A model generated the notes under the pieces. The model was not told the origin of the DNA, searched no databases, and was given only the letters and a program-made list of their open reading frames with translations. The position numbers and the translations under genes are program-made. This document shows, one piece after another, positions 1 to 12,258 of a stretch of DNA of 64,000 bases (positions within the stretch are counted from its first letter, which is position 1; every line of letters begins with the position of its first letter). The DNA comes from Siphonodentalium dalli (lineage: Eukaryota > Mollusca > Scaphopoda > Gadilida > Siphonodentaliidae): the NCBI GenBank assembly GCA_032622095.1, contig CP136069.1, forward strand, positions 164,230,394-164,294,393, read 5' to 3'.

Positions 1-2460
1 GTTAGTCGAAAATCTACGGAATATTTTCAACGGAAAATGCCGAACACAGTTCGCGAGGTCAACTGAGTTCGCATACTTTAAAAAATTGTAAACAGTGCGG
101 TAAATGTCTCTTTTCACATTAAATTACCGCTTTCAATTCACAACTGATGTGGGTTTCAGATCAAATAGCATGTCTTCTGCGGAAAATATCCGTTTATTGT
201 CGCAATTGTGATATTTTATTTCAAATAATTGTGGTTTTATTTGAGCGGGTCATTAACGCTTAATTCGTGTCATAAGAAGGCATAGGGCGCGATCTCGGAC
301 TAAACACCAGCAAATCGCCATACAAATATCCTAGCTGGTACGAGAAGACTTGGACTACCTGATATACAGAATTTCAACCAACTTTTCGGTCGTATATTCA
401 CAATAAATATACCAAAACCATACAGCATATAAGTCAAAATGAAGATTAATGTCCCGCATATGGACACTTAACAGTTCATAACACCTCATAACTGGCTGTG
501 AAAATGCATGACTTGTTCGATTTGGAGCACAAAAACGTGTTTATGGGGACAGGTTACGTGGCATGAGTGTATGCACGAGTAAACATTGCTTATACGGATA
601 ATACATGTAATATTTTGGATACACAATACGAAATAGGCGTGAAACACCTTGTTCTGGTCTCAAAAACATCAAAATACTGCATGATTGCCGAAAATCGAAA
701 AACCAGCCCGACCACAACGTTGTTGCCATGAAAACCACAACGGCGTTGTCATTTTTTCGCTGCTGTTGACCCACTTCGATTGGGATTTTATTGAATATTT
801 AGGCCATTGGAGAATTGGGGCCGTTACCAGCATGATCGGGGATAATTGTTCTTACGTGGAGAATACCAGCGGGGTGTCAAATTGTGTTCAGGGGTGAGCA
901 AATAAGGCTTTCATGTCGAGGAACCATTGTCAGAATGCCCAACCTGGCATTTTGCGTAGGCTATTTCTCAGCCGTACAAACAAACAGAGAGCCAGGGAAG
1001 CGCTCATTCGTTGGGTATAATATCCTTCTTCAGGGCTGTGGGGGTCTCATTATTATAAATATGCACATTAACTCTCCATCCCGATTTTGGTGATCAGCCC
1101 TCCTCTACCCGATTGCGAATTTCGCCAAAAACACCGTACAAGTTACAACGGCGTTTCGCCACACCACAACGGCCAAACCGACCGTGGTTGAATCATGACA
1201 ATGTGAAGAAAGCAATATTTTGTAAAGTGTGCATTGACGCTGGTATATAAGCAATTTGTTCGTAACAGGCTGTTTTAATCTGGAGAAAAATTACGTCATT
1301 CTGCACGAAACAGCAAAAGGTTATTATTTTACATTTAATCCCCTAATCCCCCATTGTCTGTCTGGTCACTCACGGGACTCCTGGCGGTCGAGGTTTATGA
1401 GCACCAAGTGTAAGACAATAGCTTAATCAGCCAAATGTGAATCACGACATATATTTTGTGGCTATTTGTCGTCAATACCGATACGGACAAAATAATATGC
1501 ATGCTTTTATGACAGATTGTAATTTGATAATGGCGTAACAATATTAAGTTATTAGTTTCCAGATGTCACTTAGATATTTTCGCAAGGATATTGATATAAA
1601 ACCAAAAAATAATGACATTAAGAAGGACAAACCCGGGTTACCCCCCCCCCCCCCCCCAATCACTCTTTCACATAAAGATTAATACATTTTTAATAAATGA
1701 TATATATAAAAATACTTCTAGTTCATAAAAATTATTTAAATTATTGTGCATTTTACCTGTGTCTGTTAGATTTTACGTTTTAGTAATTAATTGTGAACCG
1801 ACCAGAAAACGATGATTTAATTTGGCCAAACTTTTTTTTAATTTGGCCAAAAAACATTTGGCTAAACTTTTTTTCATTTGGCTAATAAAATTTTCATTTG
1901 GCTAAACTTTTGGCTAAAGTTTTTTTCGGTCCAGCGTGAACACTGCCAAACGCACACCACAACGGGGAAACGGTTGGTCAGTGTGATGTGGTTCTTGTCA
2001 AAATGCCGCCATGTACACGTGACGGAACCCGGGAGACCCTCTATTATAGGTGTCTTTTATATTGTTCTATAAGGTTATATTTATCTGTTAATCTGGAAGC
2101 GATGCTTCAGCAATGATCGGGTTATAGTCCTCAAATTCTCAATAAAATATGTTTAGATTTTCGCCATCGACAGCACTTGCAGAAAAGTGAGCAAACCATT
2201 GCTGTTTTGTATTATTCTTTTTTGAGTTATCCTTCTTTGATTGCTATAAATATTCGTCACTTCGTATTCGTATTAATTCATGTCAGCACAGTATAAATAT
2301 AGAGGAGGCCTATATATATAGGCTTATAAACCACCGATTTTTATTTGTACCGTGTTTTGCACGCATATATAAGTTCTATAGCAGTCCGGTTATTGTTGTA
2401 TTAACATGCATATAGTATGGAACAAATGCATACAAAATAACGCCGGAAATAAAATTAAAA
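1..2460. other. Intergenic, no gene recognised
   Basis: I find no coding region or classifiable element here. Short open frames lack family motifs or splice context. A 17-base C run lies at 1641-1657. CAACGG-rich segments near 1145-1205 and 1950-2030 resemble each other in opposite orientations and may be remnants of one short repeat. Confidence 0.4.
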
Positions 2461-2466
2461 TCTAAG

Positions 2467-2900
2467 TGTTCGTTCACACACGCGTAAGTTTGCACATTAT
2501 GTTTTGCAGGAATTTCGTCGTAGAAAACCATAGGCATGGTGCCAGAATATAACGGAGACATGCACATAAAATGCGTCTGTACCACGGCTAACTACATGAG
2601 AAGAAAAATTTGTGTAGTTCCATTTATAGCGATGCCACCGACATTTGCCTGTAAATAGCATGCAATTATCTCGCAAGAATCAATCATATATACGGGTACT
2701 AGTAATTGAAGGCAACTGTTAGTTGCACCGTGTATACATGTGTGGAAGTACATATATTTTACTTCCGATGTCGTTAGCTGTGGTACAGATGCATTTTATA
2801 TGAACGTTTTAGTTCATATTCTGGCACCTTATGGTATTCTACGACGAAATGCCTGAAAAACGTACACATTCAAATTTGTGAGTGTGTAAACGCACCATAA
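2467..2900. repeat. Foldback (inverted-repeat) element
   Basis: The left part (about 2467-2620) and right part (about 2750-2900) are imperfect reverse complements. They share blocks such as TTTCGTCGTAGAA, GGTGCCAGAATAT and AAAATGC-TCTGTACCAC. A second, diverged copy lies at 21507-21895. The form suggests a non-autonomous DNA transposon. Exact ends and target duplication are not clear. Confidence 0.6.
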
Positions 2901-3514
2901 AGACAAGAGAACTGTTTTTTTTTTCGATCCGGAGACATCGACGCACCGGATCCTGATCAAGTGGTCCTGCAAGTTTTCTATGGTGTTGGGGTGGGGGGTC
3001 CTGCTGAGTTGCCACGATGCTGGTAGGGCAAACTGGTGCCGTTACGAAAAAGTATACCGTTATTTTTTTCTAAAGTTGTCATTTTCGCGGTGTTTAGCTA
3101 ATTCGAACGATTTGAGAAAAAAACAGTGTCTGTATGAAACATTCAACAACATATATATTTTTTGAAATATTTTATAATGGCTGCGTCTGTGATTGCAAAA
3201 CGACGTACATGGCCATATTGATTATAGTCGATTTGCAACAACCAGTATTAAATTATTTCGCCATATATTTGTATTTGAATGATCACAGCGAAAATGACAA
3301 CTTAAAAGAAAAATAACCGAACTTATTCTTAACAGCATCAGTTTGCCCTAACATCATCATATCAATTCAGACGGACCCACCCGCATCATGACACATTATA
3401 AGCAGGACCACTTGACCAGTCGTGTTTATATATATAGCCTGCATGGACGTTATAATTGATCGGTCTTGTTTCGTCGACCTTCTCTTTTATAGACGTCTGA
3501 TGTAACTTTTGGGA

Positions 3515-6500
3515 GAATTTTCGGCTGTATAGGACTAGCGTTGAGTGAGTGAGAATTTTCGACTGAAGCGTTTAGTGAATGAGAATTTTCAGCTGCAGCG
3601 TTGAGTGAATGGGAATTTTCGGCTGCAGCGTTGAGTGAGTGAGAAATTTCGATTGCAGCATTGAGTGAGTGAGAATTTTCGGCTGTAGCGTTGAGTGAGT
3701 GAGAATTTTCGACTGAAGCATTGATTGAATGAGAATTTTCGGCTGCAGCGTTGAGTGAATGAGAATTTTAGGCTGTAGTGTTGCGTGAGTGAGAATTTTT
3801 GACTGTAGCGTTGAGTGTCTGAGAATTTTCGGCTGCAGCGTTGAGTATCTGATAATTTTCGGCTGCAGCTTTGAGTGACTGAGAATTTTCGGCTGCAGCG
3901 TTGAGTGACGGAGAATTTTCGGCTGCAGCGTTGAGTGACGGAGAATTTTCGGCTGCAGCGTTGAATGAGTGAGAATTTTCGACTGAAGCGTTGAGTGAAT
4001 GAGAATTTTCGGCTGCAGCTTTGAGTGACTGAGATTTTTCGGCTGCAGCGTTGATAGAGTTAGAATTTTCGACTGAAGCGTTGAGTGAATGAGAATTTTC
4101 GGCTGCAGCGTTGAGTATCCGATAATTTTCGGCTGCAGCTTTGAGTGACTGAGAATTTTCGGCTGCAGCGTTGAGTGACGGAGAATTTTCGGCTGCAGCG
4201 TTGAATGAGTGAGAATTTTCGACTGAAGCGTTGAGTGAATGAGAATTTTCGGCTGCAGCTTTGAGTGACTGAGATTTTTCGGCTGCAGCGTTGATAGAGT
4301 GAGAATTTTCGACTGTAGCGTTGCGTGAGTGAGAATTTTCGGCTGCAGCGTTGACTGACTGAAAATTTTCGTCTGCAGCGCTGAGTGAGTGAGAATTTTC
4401 GGCTGCAGCGTTGAGTGAGTGAGACATTTCGTCTGCAGCGCTGAGTGAGTGAGAATTTTCGACTGAAGCGTTGAGTGAGTGAGAATTTTCGGCTGTATCG
4501 TTGAGTGAGTGAGAATTTTCGACTGAAGCGTTGATTGAATGAGAATTTTCGGCTGCAGCGTTGAGTGAATGAGAATTTTCGGCTGTAGTGTTGAGTGAGT
4601 GAGAATTTTCGGCTGTAGTGTTGAGTGAGTGAGAATTTTCGGCTGTAGCGTTGAGTGAGTGAGAATTTTCGACTGAAGCGTTGATTGAATGAGAATTTTC
4701 GGCTGCAGCGTTGAGTGAATGAGCATTTTCGGCTGTAGTGTTGCGTGAGTGAGAATTTTTGACTGTAGCGTTGAGTGAATGAGAATTTTCGGCTGTAGTG
4801 TTGGGTGAGTGAGAATTTTCGGCTGTAGCGTTGAGTGAATGAGAATTTTCGACTGCAGCGTTGAGTGAATGGGAATTTTCGGTTGTAGCGTTGACTGAGT
4901 TAGAATTTTCGATTGCAGCGTTGAGTGAGTGAGAATTTTCGGCTGTAGCGTTCAGTGAGTGAGAATGTTCGACTGAAGCGTTGAGTGAATGAGAATTTTC
5001 GGCTGCAGCGTTGAGTGAATGGGAATTTTCGGCTGTAGCGTTGAGTGAGTAAGAATTTTCGATTGCAGCGTTGAGTGAGTGAGAATTTTCGACTGAAGCG
5101 TTTAGTGAATGAGAATTTTCGGCTGCAGCGTTGAATGAATGGGAATTTTCGGCTGCAGCGTTGAGTGAGTGAGAATTTTCCATTGCAGCATTGAGTGAGT
5201 GAGAATTTTCCACTGAAGCGTTGAGTGAATGAGAATTTTCGGCTGCAGCGTTGAGTGAATGAGAATTTTCGGCTGTAGCGTTGAGTGAGTGAGAATTTTC
5301 GACTGAAGCGTTGAGTGAGTGAGAATTTTCGGCTCCAGCGTTGAGTGACGGAGAATTTTCGGCTGCAGCGTTGAGTGAGTGAGAATTTTCGACTGAAGCG
5401 TTGAGTGAGTGAGAATTTTCGGCTGCAGCGTTGAGTGACGGAGAATTTTCGGCTGCAGCGTTGAGTGAGTGAGAATTTTCGGCTGCAGCGTTGAGGTGAA
5501 TGAGAATTTTCGGCTGCAGCTTTGATTGACTGAGAATTTTCGGCTGCAGCGTTGAGTGACGGAGAATTTTCGGCTGCAGCGTTGAGTGAATGAGAATTTT
5601 CGGCTGCAGCTTTGAGTGACTGTGATTTTTCGGTTGCATCGTTGATAGAGTGAGAATTTTCGGCTGCAGCGTTGACTGACTGAAAATTTTCGTCTGTAGT
5701 GTAGATAGAGTGAGAATTTTCGGCTGCAGCTTTGAGTAACTGATAATTTTCGGCTGCAGCGTTGTTAGAGTGAGAATTTTCGGCTGCAGCTTTGAGTGAC
5801 TGAAACTTTCGTCTGCAGCGCTGAGTGAGTGAGAATTTTCGGCTGCAGTGTTGAGTAACTGAGAATTTTCGGCTGCAGCTTTGATAGAGTGAGAATTTTC
5901 GCCTGTATATAGCGTTGAGTATAAATTGAGAATTTTCGGCTGCAGCGTTGACTGACTGAAAATTTTCGTCTGCAGCGCTGAGTGAGTGAGAATTTTCGGC
6001 TGCAGCTTTGAGTGACTGAGAATTTTCGGCTGCAGCGTTGAGTGACGGAGAATTTTCGGCTGCAGCGTTGAGTGACGGAGAATTTTCGGCTGCAGCGTTG
6101 AATGAGTGAGAATTTTCGACTGAAGCGTTGAGTGAATGAGAATTTTCGGCTGCAGCTTTGAGTGACTGAGATTTTTCGGCTGCAGCGTTGATAGAGTTAG
6201 AATTTTCGACTGAAGCGTTGAGTGAATGAGAATTTTCGGCTGCAGCGTTGAGTATCCGATAATTTTCGGCTGCAGCTTTGAGTGACTGAGAATTTTCGGC
6301 TGCAGCGTTGAGTGACGGAGAATTTTCGGCTGCAGCGTTGAATGAGTGAGAATTTTCGACTGAAGCGTTGAGTGAATGAGAATTTTCGGCTGCAGCTTTG
6401 AGTGACTGAGATTTTTCGGCTGCAGCGTTGATAGAGTGAGAATTTTCGACTGTAGCGTTGCGTGAGTGAGAATTTTCGGCTGCAGCGTTGACTGACTGAA

Positions 6501-8195
6501 AATTTTCGTCTGCAGCGCTGAGTGAGTGAGAATTTTCGGCTGCAGCGTTGAGTGAGTGAGACATTTCGTCTGCAGCGCTGAGTGAGTGAGAATTTTCGAC
6601 TGAAGCGTTGAGTGAGTGAGAATTTTCGGCTGTATCGTTGAGTGAGTGAGAATTTTCGACTGAAGCGTTGATTGAATGAGAATTTTCGGCTGCAGCGTTG
6701 AGTGAATGAGAATTTTCGGCTGTAGTGTTGAGTGAGTGAGAATTTTCGGCTGTAGTGTTGAGTGAGTGAGAATTTTCGGCTGTAGCGTTGAGTGAGTGAG
6801 AATTTTCGACTGAAGCGTTGATTGAATGAGAATTTTCGGCTGCAGCGTTGAGTGAATGAGCATTTTCGGCTGTAGTGTTGCGTGAGTGAGAATTTTTGAC
6901 TGTAGCGTTGAGTGAATGAGAATTTTCGGCTGTAGTGTTGGGTGAGTGAGAATTTTCGGCTGTAGCGTTGAGTGAATGAGAATTTTCGACTGCAGCGTTG
7001 AGTGAATGGGAATTTTCGGTTGTAGCGTTGACTGAGTTAGAATTTTCGATTGCAGCGTTGAGTGAGTGAGAATTTTCGGCTGTAGCGTTCAGTGAGTGAG
7101 AATGTTCGACTGAAGCGTTGAGTGAATGAGAATTTTCGGCTGCAGCGTTGAGTGAATGGGAATTTTCGGCTGTAGCGTTGAGTGAGTAAGAATTTTCGAT
7201 TGCAGCGTTGAGTGAGTGAGAATTTTCGACTGAAGCGTTTAGTGAATGAGAATTTTCGGCTGCAGCGTTGAATGAATGGGAATTTTCGGCTGCAGCGTTG
7301 AGTGAGTGAGAATTTTCCATTGCAGCATTGAGTGAGTGAGAATTTTCCACTGAAGCGTTGAGTGAATGAGAATTTTCGGCTGCAGCGTTGAGTGAATGAG
7401 AATTTTCGGCTGTAGCGTTGAGTGAGTGAGAATTTTCGACTGAAGCGTTGAGTGAGTGAGAATTTTCGGCTCCAGCGTTGAGTGACGGAGAATTTTCGGC
7501 TGCAGCGTTGAGTGAGTGAGAATTTTCGACTGAAGCGTTGAGTGAGTGAGAATTTTCGGCTGCAGCGTTGAGTGACGGAGAATTTTCGGCTGCAGCGTTG
7601 AGTGAGTGAGAATTTTCGGCTGCAGCGTTGAGGTGAATGAGAATTTTCGGCTGCAGCTTTGATTGACTGAGAATTTTCGGCTGCAGCGTTGAGTGACGGA
7701 GAATTTTCGGCTGCAGCGTTGAGTGAATGAGAATTTTCGGCTGCAGCTTTGAGTGACTGTGATTTTTCGGTTGCATCGTTGATAGAGTGAGAATTTTCGG
7801 CTGCAGCGTTGACTGACTGAAAATTTTCGTCTGTAGTGTAGATAGAGTGAGAATTTTCGGCTGCAGCTTTGAGTAACTGATAATTTTCGGCTGCAGCGTT
7901 GTTAGAGTGAGAATTTTCGGCTGCAGCTTTGAGTGACTGAAACTTTCGTCTGCAGCGCTGAGTGAGTGAGAATTTTCGGCTGCAGTGTTGAGTAACTGAG
8001 AATTTTCGGCTGCAGCTTTGATAGAGTGAGAATTTTCGCCTGTATATAGCGTTGAGTATAAATTGAGAATTTTCGGCTGCAGCGTTGACTGACTGAAAAT
8101 TTTCGTCTGCAGCGCTGAGTGAGTGAGAATTTTCGGCTGCAGCGATGAGTGAATGAGAATTTTCGGCTGCAACTTTGAGTGACAGAGAATTTTCC
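3515..8195. repeat. 30-bp tandem satellite, about 155 units
   Basis: A 30-base unit close to TTGAGTGAGTGAGAATTTTC followed by GGCTGCAGCG repeats head to tail for about 4.7 kb, with unit variants and a few indels (near 5494, 5815, 5910 and their counterparts). Because 30 is a multiple of three and the minus-strand unit contains no stop codon, all three minus frames stay open for long stretches. They read as 10-residue repeats (for example AAAENSHSLN, RCSRKFSLTQ or LQPKILTHST). No signal, domain or splice context supports a protein, so I treat it as satellite DNA. Smaller higher-order periods are visible, such as the 240-base block at 3961 repeated at 4201. Confidence 0.95.
3868..8141. repeat. 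Two 2,137-bp higher-order blocks in tandem
   Basis: Variant 30-mers recur at a constant offset of 2,137 bases: 3901/6038, 4351/6488, 4741/6878 and 5491/7628. At the places compared, including frame-shifting one-base insertions, the two blocks agree base for base, while neighbouring monomers differ clearly. This points to one recent large duplication (about 3868-6004 and 6005-8141) or to an assembly duplication. Confidence 0.85.
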
Positions 8196-8386
8196 GAAGA
8201 CCCCTGTCGCTTGCTCAAATCGTGCAGTTGGACCTGGTTGGACGAACAATTAATTCAATGGTTATTATTATAGCACCATTTATTGAACTATAACGTCAAC
8301 GAAGAATTTGAATAAGCACCATCTCGCCAATAGTCGCTATCTTCAACCACCATTCGCTAATGAAATCGAGCCTATATATATATTAA

Positions 8387-8585
8387 CCCATTCTATACTA
8401 AATACGCATTGGCCATTATAATAATTCGTTTGCATTTGTATAATATATATCTTTATTATTCTCCATGAATGGAGATTGATTTATATAAATATTTATAGTA
8501 CACATATGTGAACAAACAAATGAATAATAGAACATTCCAATGCATACTGTTATAAATGAGTGGGATAATCCATGTATAGAAAGGG
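8387..8585. mobile_element. TTAA-flanked MITE, 199 bp
   Basis: TTAA sits at 8383-8386 and 8586-8589. The ends are inverted: CCCATTCTATAC on the left and GTATAGAAAGGG on the right. Interior sub-blocks are also self-complementary (CATTGG and ATAATAG-type pieces). A diverged partial copy is at about 40201-40293. CCC-starting ends beside TTAA fit piggyBac-type termini. There is no coding capacity. Confidence 0.7.
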
Positions 8586-8833
8586 TTAAGCATGATCCAT
8601 CCTAATTGTATGCCACTATGACACTATCGTTTGTATAAGTCTGAAATACCAGAAATAACCAGATCAAACATGTATGAACCCATTGATCAGTGTTTTGACG
8701 GTCACGTGTCGTATTACGAAAGAAGTGTACTTTCACCAGGTTTTTTTTTCTCTTTGTTATTTTCTCGAAAAGTCAAGAAATAAACAAGCTGCAAGGCAGA
8801 TTTCATTCCCCTCGCTATATACGCTTGTCTTAA

Positions 8834-9068
8834 CCCTTTGAGTGCCAGGGGCCGATCTAATCGGCCCTAAACCTACACAATAAGTGTGTTAAAGAATATA
8901 ATAAAATATATTAAAATTGTAAAAAATTGTAAAAAAATTATAAATATTGTTAGGCCAATGCATTCTCTTATATATGCGAGGCGACCTATGGTCGACTCGT
9001 ATATATAAGAGAATGCATTGGCACAGGGTATATGGGTTGATACAAAAATCGACCTGGCACTCAAAGGG
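8834..9068. mobile_element. TTAA-flanked MITE carrying a palindrome
   Basis: The 235-bp element lies between TTAA at 8830-8833 and TTAA at 9069-9072. Its terminal inverted repeats are CCCTTTGAGTGCCAGG and CCTGGCACTCAAAGGG. It contains the 69-bp palindrome at 8954-9022. The TTAA target and CCC ends fit a piggyBac-type non-autonomous element. It interrupts an older dispersed repeat. Confidence 0.85.
8954..9022. repeat. 69-bp near-perfect palindrome module
   Basis: It starts GCCAATGCATTCTCTTATAT and ends in the complementary ATATAAGAGAATGCATTGGC, with the centre near CCTATGG. The transcript or single strand would form a long hairpin. Related modules are at 14682-14852, 38289-38357, 38438-38506, 48205-48273 and 48480-48548, with a half copy near 39003-39040. 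Confidence 0.9.
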
Positions 9069-9238
9069 TTAACGCTGCCATCGTGTATATTTTCGTAATT
9101 ATATAGATCTAACATCTTTTGTAAGTCTTTTATCAGTTACAATTCATTCTTGCTTGATCTAACCAATTTTCACATGAATAAGGACAGTTCGGTTTCTCAG
9201 AATAATGCAGGGTGAATTGTAACCGACATAAGTCTTAA

Positions 9239-10191
9239 AGTGGTGCCGTACACAAAAGCGGAACATTTATGGGACCATCGCCTATTATACTCAACCGAAT
9301 ATATGCAAAAAATGAATTAACTTGAGCCACGGGTGAGTGCAAAATACTCATTTACTTAAAGGGGTACTGTACGCCATTTTCATTAAATTTCCGGTGACAA
9401 CAACGATCTAATATCGATAATATATAGAAACATAAGTAATTTGAGTCGAAGATGTATTCTGTAAACGCTCAGGTTAATAGGCTATCTTAAAATTTAATAA
9501 TTTAAAAGTTAATAATTTGATATAAATTGAATTTATGACTGGAGCCATAAAATGGCGTCAATTAAATTACGAATTTGCGTAATCAAATAAAGTAAATGAG
9601 GGATACTGGCTTGTTAAACCGATCGCACACACGATGGCTTAAAATATTATGATGATACGCCATCATACGGGGAGAACACTCAAGCCACTCACTGACTAGC
9701 GACGATACAATAACTTAAATGATTATATGGGACTAGTATGCCTATAATATAACTTTTATTTGATTCATTTGGTTGAAAACTGTACACAAATTACTCGACA
9801 ACGACAATTTGTATTTTTGCATTCCGGTAAATTTGTCATCCGTAACACTACTTCGTACTCAACAGACTTTCAAATAATGAAAAAAGTGTTACCTTATTCT
9901 CAGACTCGGAGACTATAGAAACCAACAACAACATTTGGCGTACAGTACCCCTCTAATGAACGATGTAAAAAACATGGTGTTTATAATGAAAATGAATTTA
10001 TGACTCCAGTCATAAAATAATTTTCATTATAATTTCCATGTTGTTTGCATCGTTCATAGATCACATAAGTCTATTTTGCACTAATCCATGGCTCAAATTC
10101 ATTCATTTGTTGCATATATTCTGTTGAGTATAAAAGGAGATGGTCCCGTACATTGTCCCGTAAACGGTCGGAATTAGTGTACAGTTCCCCT
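9239..10191. mobile_element. TTAA-flanked MITE, outer element of a nest
   Basis: TTAA lies at 9235-9238 and 10192-10195. The arms at 9239-9355 and 9957-10191 are inverted relatives (GGGACCATC, TATACTCAAC, TATATGCAA and GAGCC on the left, complements on the right). The uninterrupted relative is at 17813-18153. The middle, 9360-9952, is a second element inserted at an internal TTAA. Confidence 0.8.
9360..9952. mobile_element. Inner MITE inserted in another MITE
   Basis: The terminal inverted repeats are AGGGGTACTGTACGCCA and TGGCGTACAGTACCCCT. TTAA is at 9356-9359 on the left; the right flank reads CTAA at 953-956 of that kilobase, one base off a perfect duplication. The first ten end bases match the 17813 element, so the two families share terminal recognition sequence though their interiors differ. 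Confidence 0.8.
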
Positions 10192-10214
10192 TTAAATAAA
10201 AAGTCTTAAATAGA

Positions 10215-11845
10215 AGAATTCGTGATTTCCTCACATTCTGTGCACATGGTGGCAGCGTAGAAGGGGGCATAGGCCATATCTTCTCGGTCACATTGTGTAT
10301 ATGGTGGCAGCGATCAGGCCAGCGTAGCATGGGGCATAGCCCAGGTCTTCTAAATTGGTCACATAATGTGTACGTGGTGGCAGCGACCAGGCCAGTGTAG
10401 CAGGGGGCATAGACCTGATCGTCTCGGTCACATTATGTGTACATGGTGGCAGCGATCAGCCAGTGTAGCAGGGGGTATAAACCTGGTCTTCTAAATTGGT
10501 CACACAATGTGTACGTGGTGGCAGCGACCAGGCCAGTGTAGCAGGGGGCATAGACCAGATCGTCTCGGTCACATTATGTGTAAGTGGCGGCAGCGATCAG
10601 GCCAATGTAGCAGGGGGCATAAACCAGGTCTTCTCGGTCACATTGTGTACATGGTGGCAGCGATCAGGCCAGTGCAGCAGGGGCATATACCAGGTTCCCT
10701 CGGTCAAATTATGTGTACATGGTGGCAGCGATCAGGCTAATGCAGCGGGGGGGGGGGGGCATAGACCAGGTCTTCTCGGTCACATTCTGTGTACATCGTG
10801 GCAGCGATCAGGTCAGTGTAGCAGGGGGGTATAGACCAGGTCTTCTCGGTCACATTCTGTGTACGTGTTGGCAGCGATCAGGCCAGTGTAACAGGGGCCA
10901 TATACACAGAGACGTGGCGACAGGGGGGATTTGGGGGGGGGGGGGTGTCAAAATTTCAACAGTTGGAAATTTCATACCTGACACTACATTAGTTGGAAAT
11001 TTCACACCAACAATAGGTTGAAAATGTTCTTGTAGTTTGATTTTCAAACAATTTATTGGGGGCAATTTATTGTTTTTGGACCAATATTTGCATATTTTCC
11101 TTCTTGTGGTAAAATTTTTGGACCGAAATGGCCATCAGTTAGAAATTTTCCAACCTTAGGGGGTGTCAGGTTGGAAATGTCCAACACTTGGAAAGCTTGT
11201 GTCCTGGTCCCTCCCCCATGGCCAGTCAAAAACTTCTAGTTAATTTAAGAAAACAATATTGTCCTACATTTGGACAAAATTGTCACTGGAATTGTCATCA
11301 GTTGGAAATGTTCCAACCTAAGTCGGTGTGTCAGGTTTGAAATGTCCAACTCTATGAATGCTTGAGGCTAGTCTAGATGCTAGGATTTTGCGATTTTCTT
11401 GTTCAGATTTCAAAATTTTCGCACACCGGGCCGAACCATGGTCGGCCGGGTGTGTCCTCGTCCCTCCCTGTAGCCAAGCAAAAATTGCTAATGACAGTGA
11501 CAGCGATCAGGCCAGTGTAACAGGGACATAGACCAGATTTTCTCGATCACATTCTGTGTACATGGTGGCCGCGATCAGGCCAGTGTAGCAGGGGACACAG
11601 ACCAGGTCTTCTCGGTCACATTCTGTATACATGGTGGCAGCGATCAGGTCAGTGTATCAGGGGGGTATAGACCAGGTCTTCTCGGTCACATTCTGTATAC
11701 ATGGTGGCAGCGATCAGGCCAGTGTAGCAGGGGTGTATAGACCAGGTCTTCTCGGTCACATTCTGTATACATGGTGGCAGCGATCAGGTCAGTGTAGCAG
11801 GGGGGTATAGACCAGGTCTTCTCGGTCACATTATGTGTACGTGGT
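10215..11845. repeat. 70-bp minisatellite in two blocks
   Basis: A unit of about 70 bases (TTCTCGGTCACATT, GTGTACATGGTGGCAGCGAT, CAGGCCAGTGTAGCAGGGG and CATAGACCAGG in order) repeats about ten times at 10215-10910 and about four times at 11498-11845. The blocks are split by a CAGGGACG-family element. Open frames across the repeat are a by-product of the unit and show no domain. Confidence 0.85.
10906..11490. mobile_element. CAGGGACG-family element, degraded
   Basis: It shares AGTTGGAAATTTCA, TACCTGACAC, TCAGGTTGGAAATGTCCAA and CATGGTCGGCC with the better-bounded copy at 63227-63830. The left end reads CAGAGACGTGGC; the right end is eroded and not defined. It splits the 70-bp minisatellite. 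A G tract is near 10935. Confidence 0.6.
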
Positions 11846-11910
11846 GTACGATAATTCAACTTTGCAAAATTGCAAGCATCTTATCGCATTTAGTAATAAC
11901 TGATACTTAA

Positions 11911-12254
11911 AGTGATCTGAAATACTTCGGTAGGGTGATCAAATAGAAAAGGAGTTAATTCTTGTTCAAAGTAGTTATTTTTACAAATATTATATCTAAA
12001 TTGTCAACACACACCGTCATTCTTATATATTAATTAATTCAGTGACTGTCGATGACGATATCGTTTTCGTTAGATTATCGCCGATATATGCGTCGCGAAT
12101 TGAGTAGTTCAGGCGATATTCTCTGTGGAGTGGTACGGTCTATTTGCTTGAGATTGTCGGCGATGTTAGTAGAATGCTACATTCCTCCAGTTGGCATAGC
12201 ACCTGAATACTAATTTATCAGTTTCAAGCACCAGAATAAGTACATAATATGTCT
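11911..12254 (+). mobile_element. TTAA-flanked element, family copy 1
   Basis: A 344-bp unit lies between TTAA at 11907-11910 and 12255-12258. It begins AGTGAT-TGAAA and ends CATAATATGTCT. Three related copies are at 13776-14157, 39737-40090 and, reversed and truncated, 59109-59410. The only end symmetry is a few bases. No open frame of note. Confidence 0.75.
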
Positions 12255-12258
12255 TTAA

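Larger units (their letters stand above)
8770..9235. repeat. Dispersed repeat, interrupted by a MITE
   Basis: The flanks of the 8834-9068 element match one continuous sequence at 47580-47795 (shared CAAGCTGCAA, CCCCTCGCTA, TTACAATTCATTCT and GTTCGGTTTCTCAGAATAATGCAG pieces). The 47.6-kb copy is therefore an approximate empty site for the insertion. The right half carries a short inverted pair, ACAATTCATTCT and AGAATGAATTGT in the 47.6-kb copy. Confidence 0.7.

Noticed and set aside
3572-8249. Giant repetitive proteins encoded on the minus strand of the satellite
   Set aside because: All three frames are open only because the 30-bp unit lacks stops; indels switch frames without penalty, and no domain, signal peptide or splice context exists.
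10496-11021. Repeat-encoded Gly/Cys-rich frames
   Set aside because: They follow the 70-bp minisatellite unit and shift frame with each length variant.
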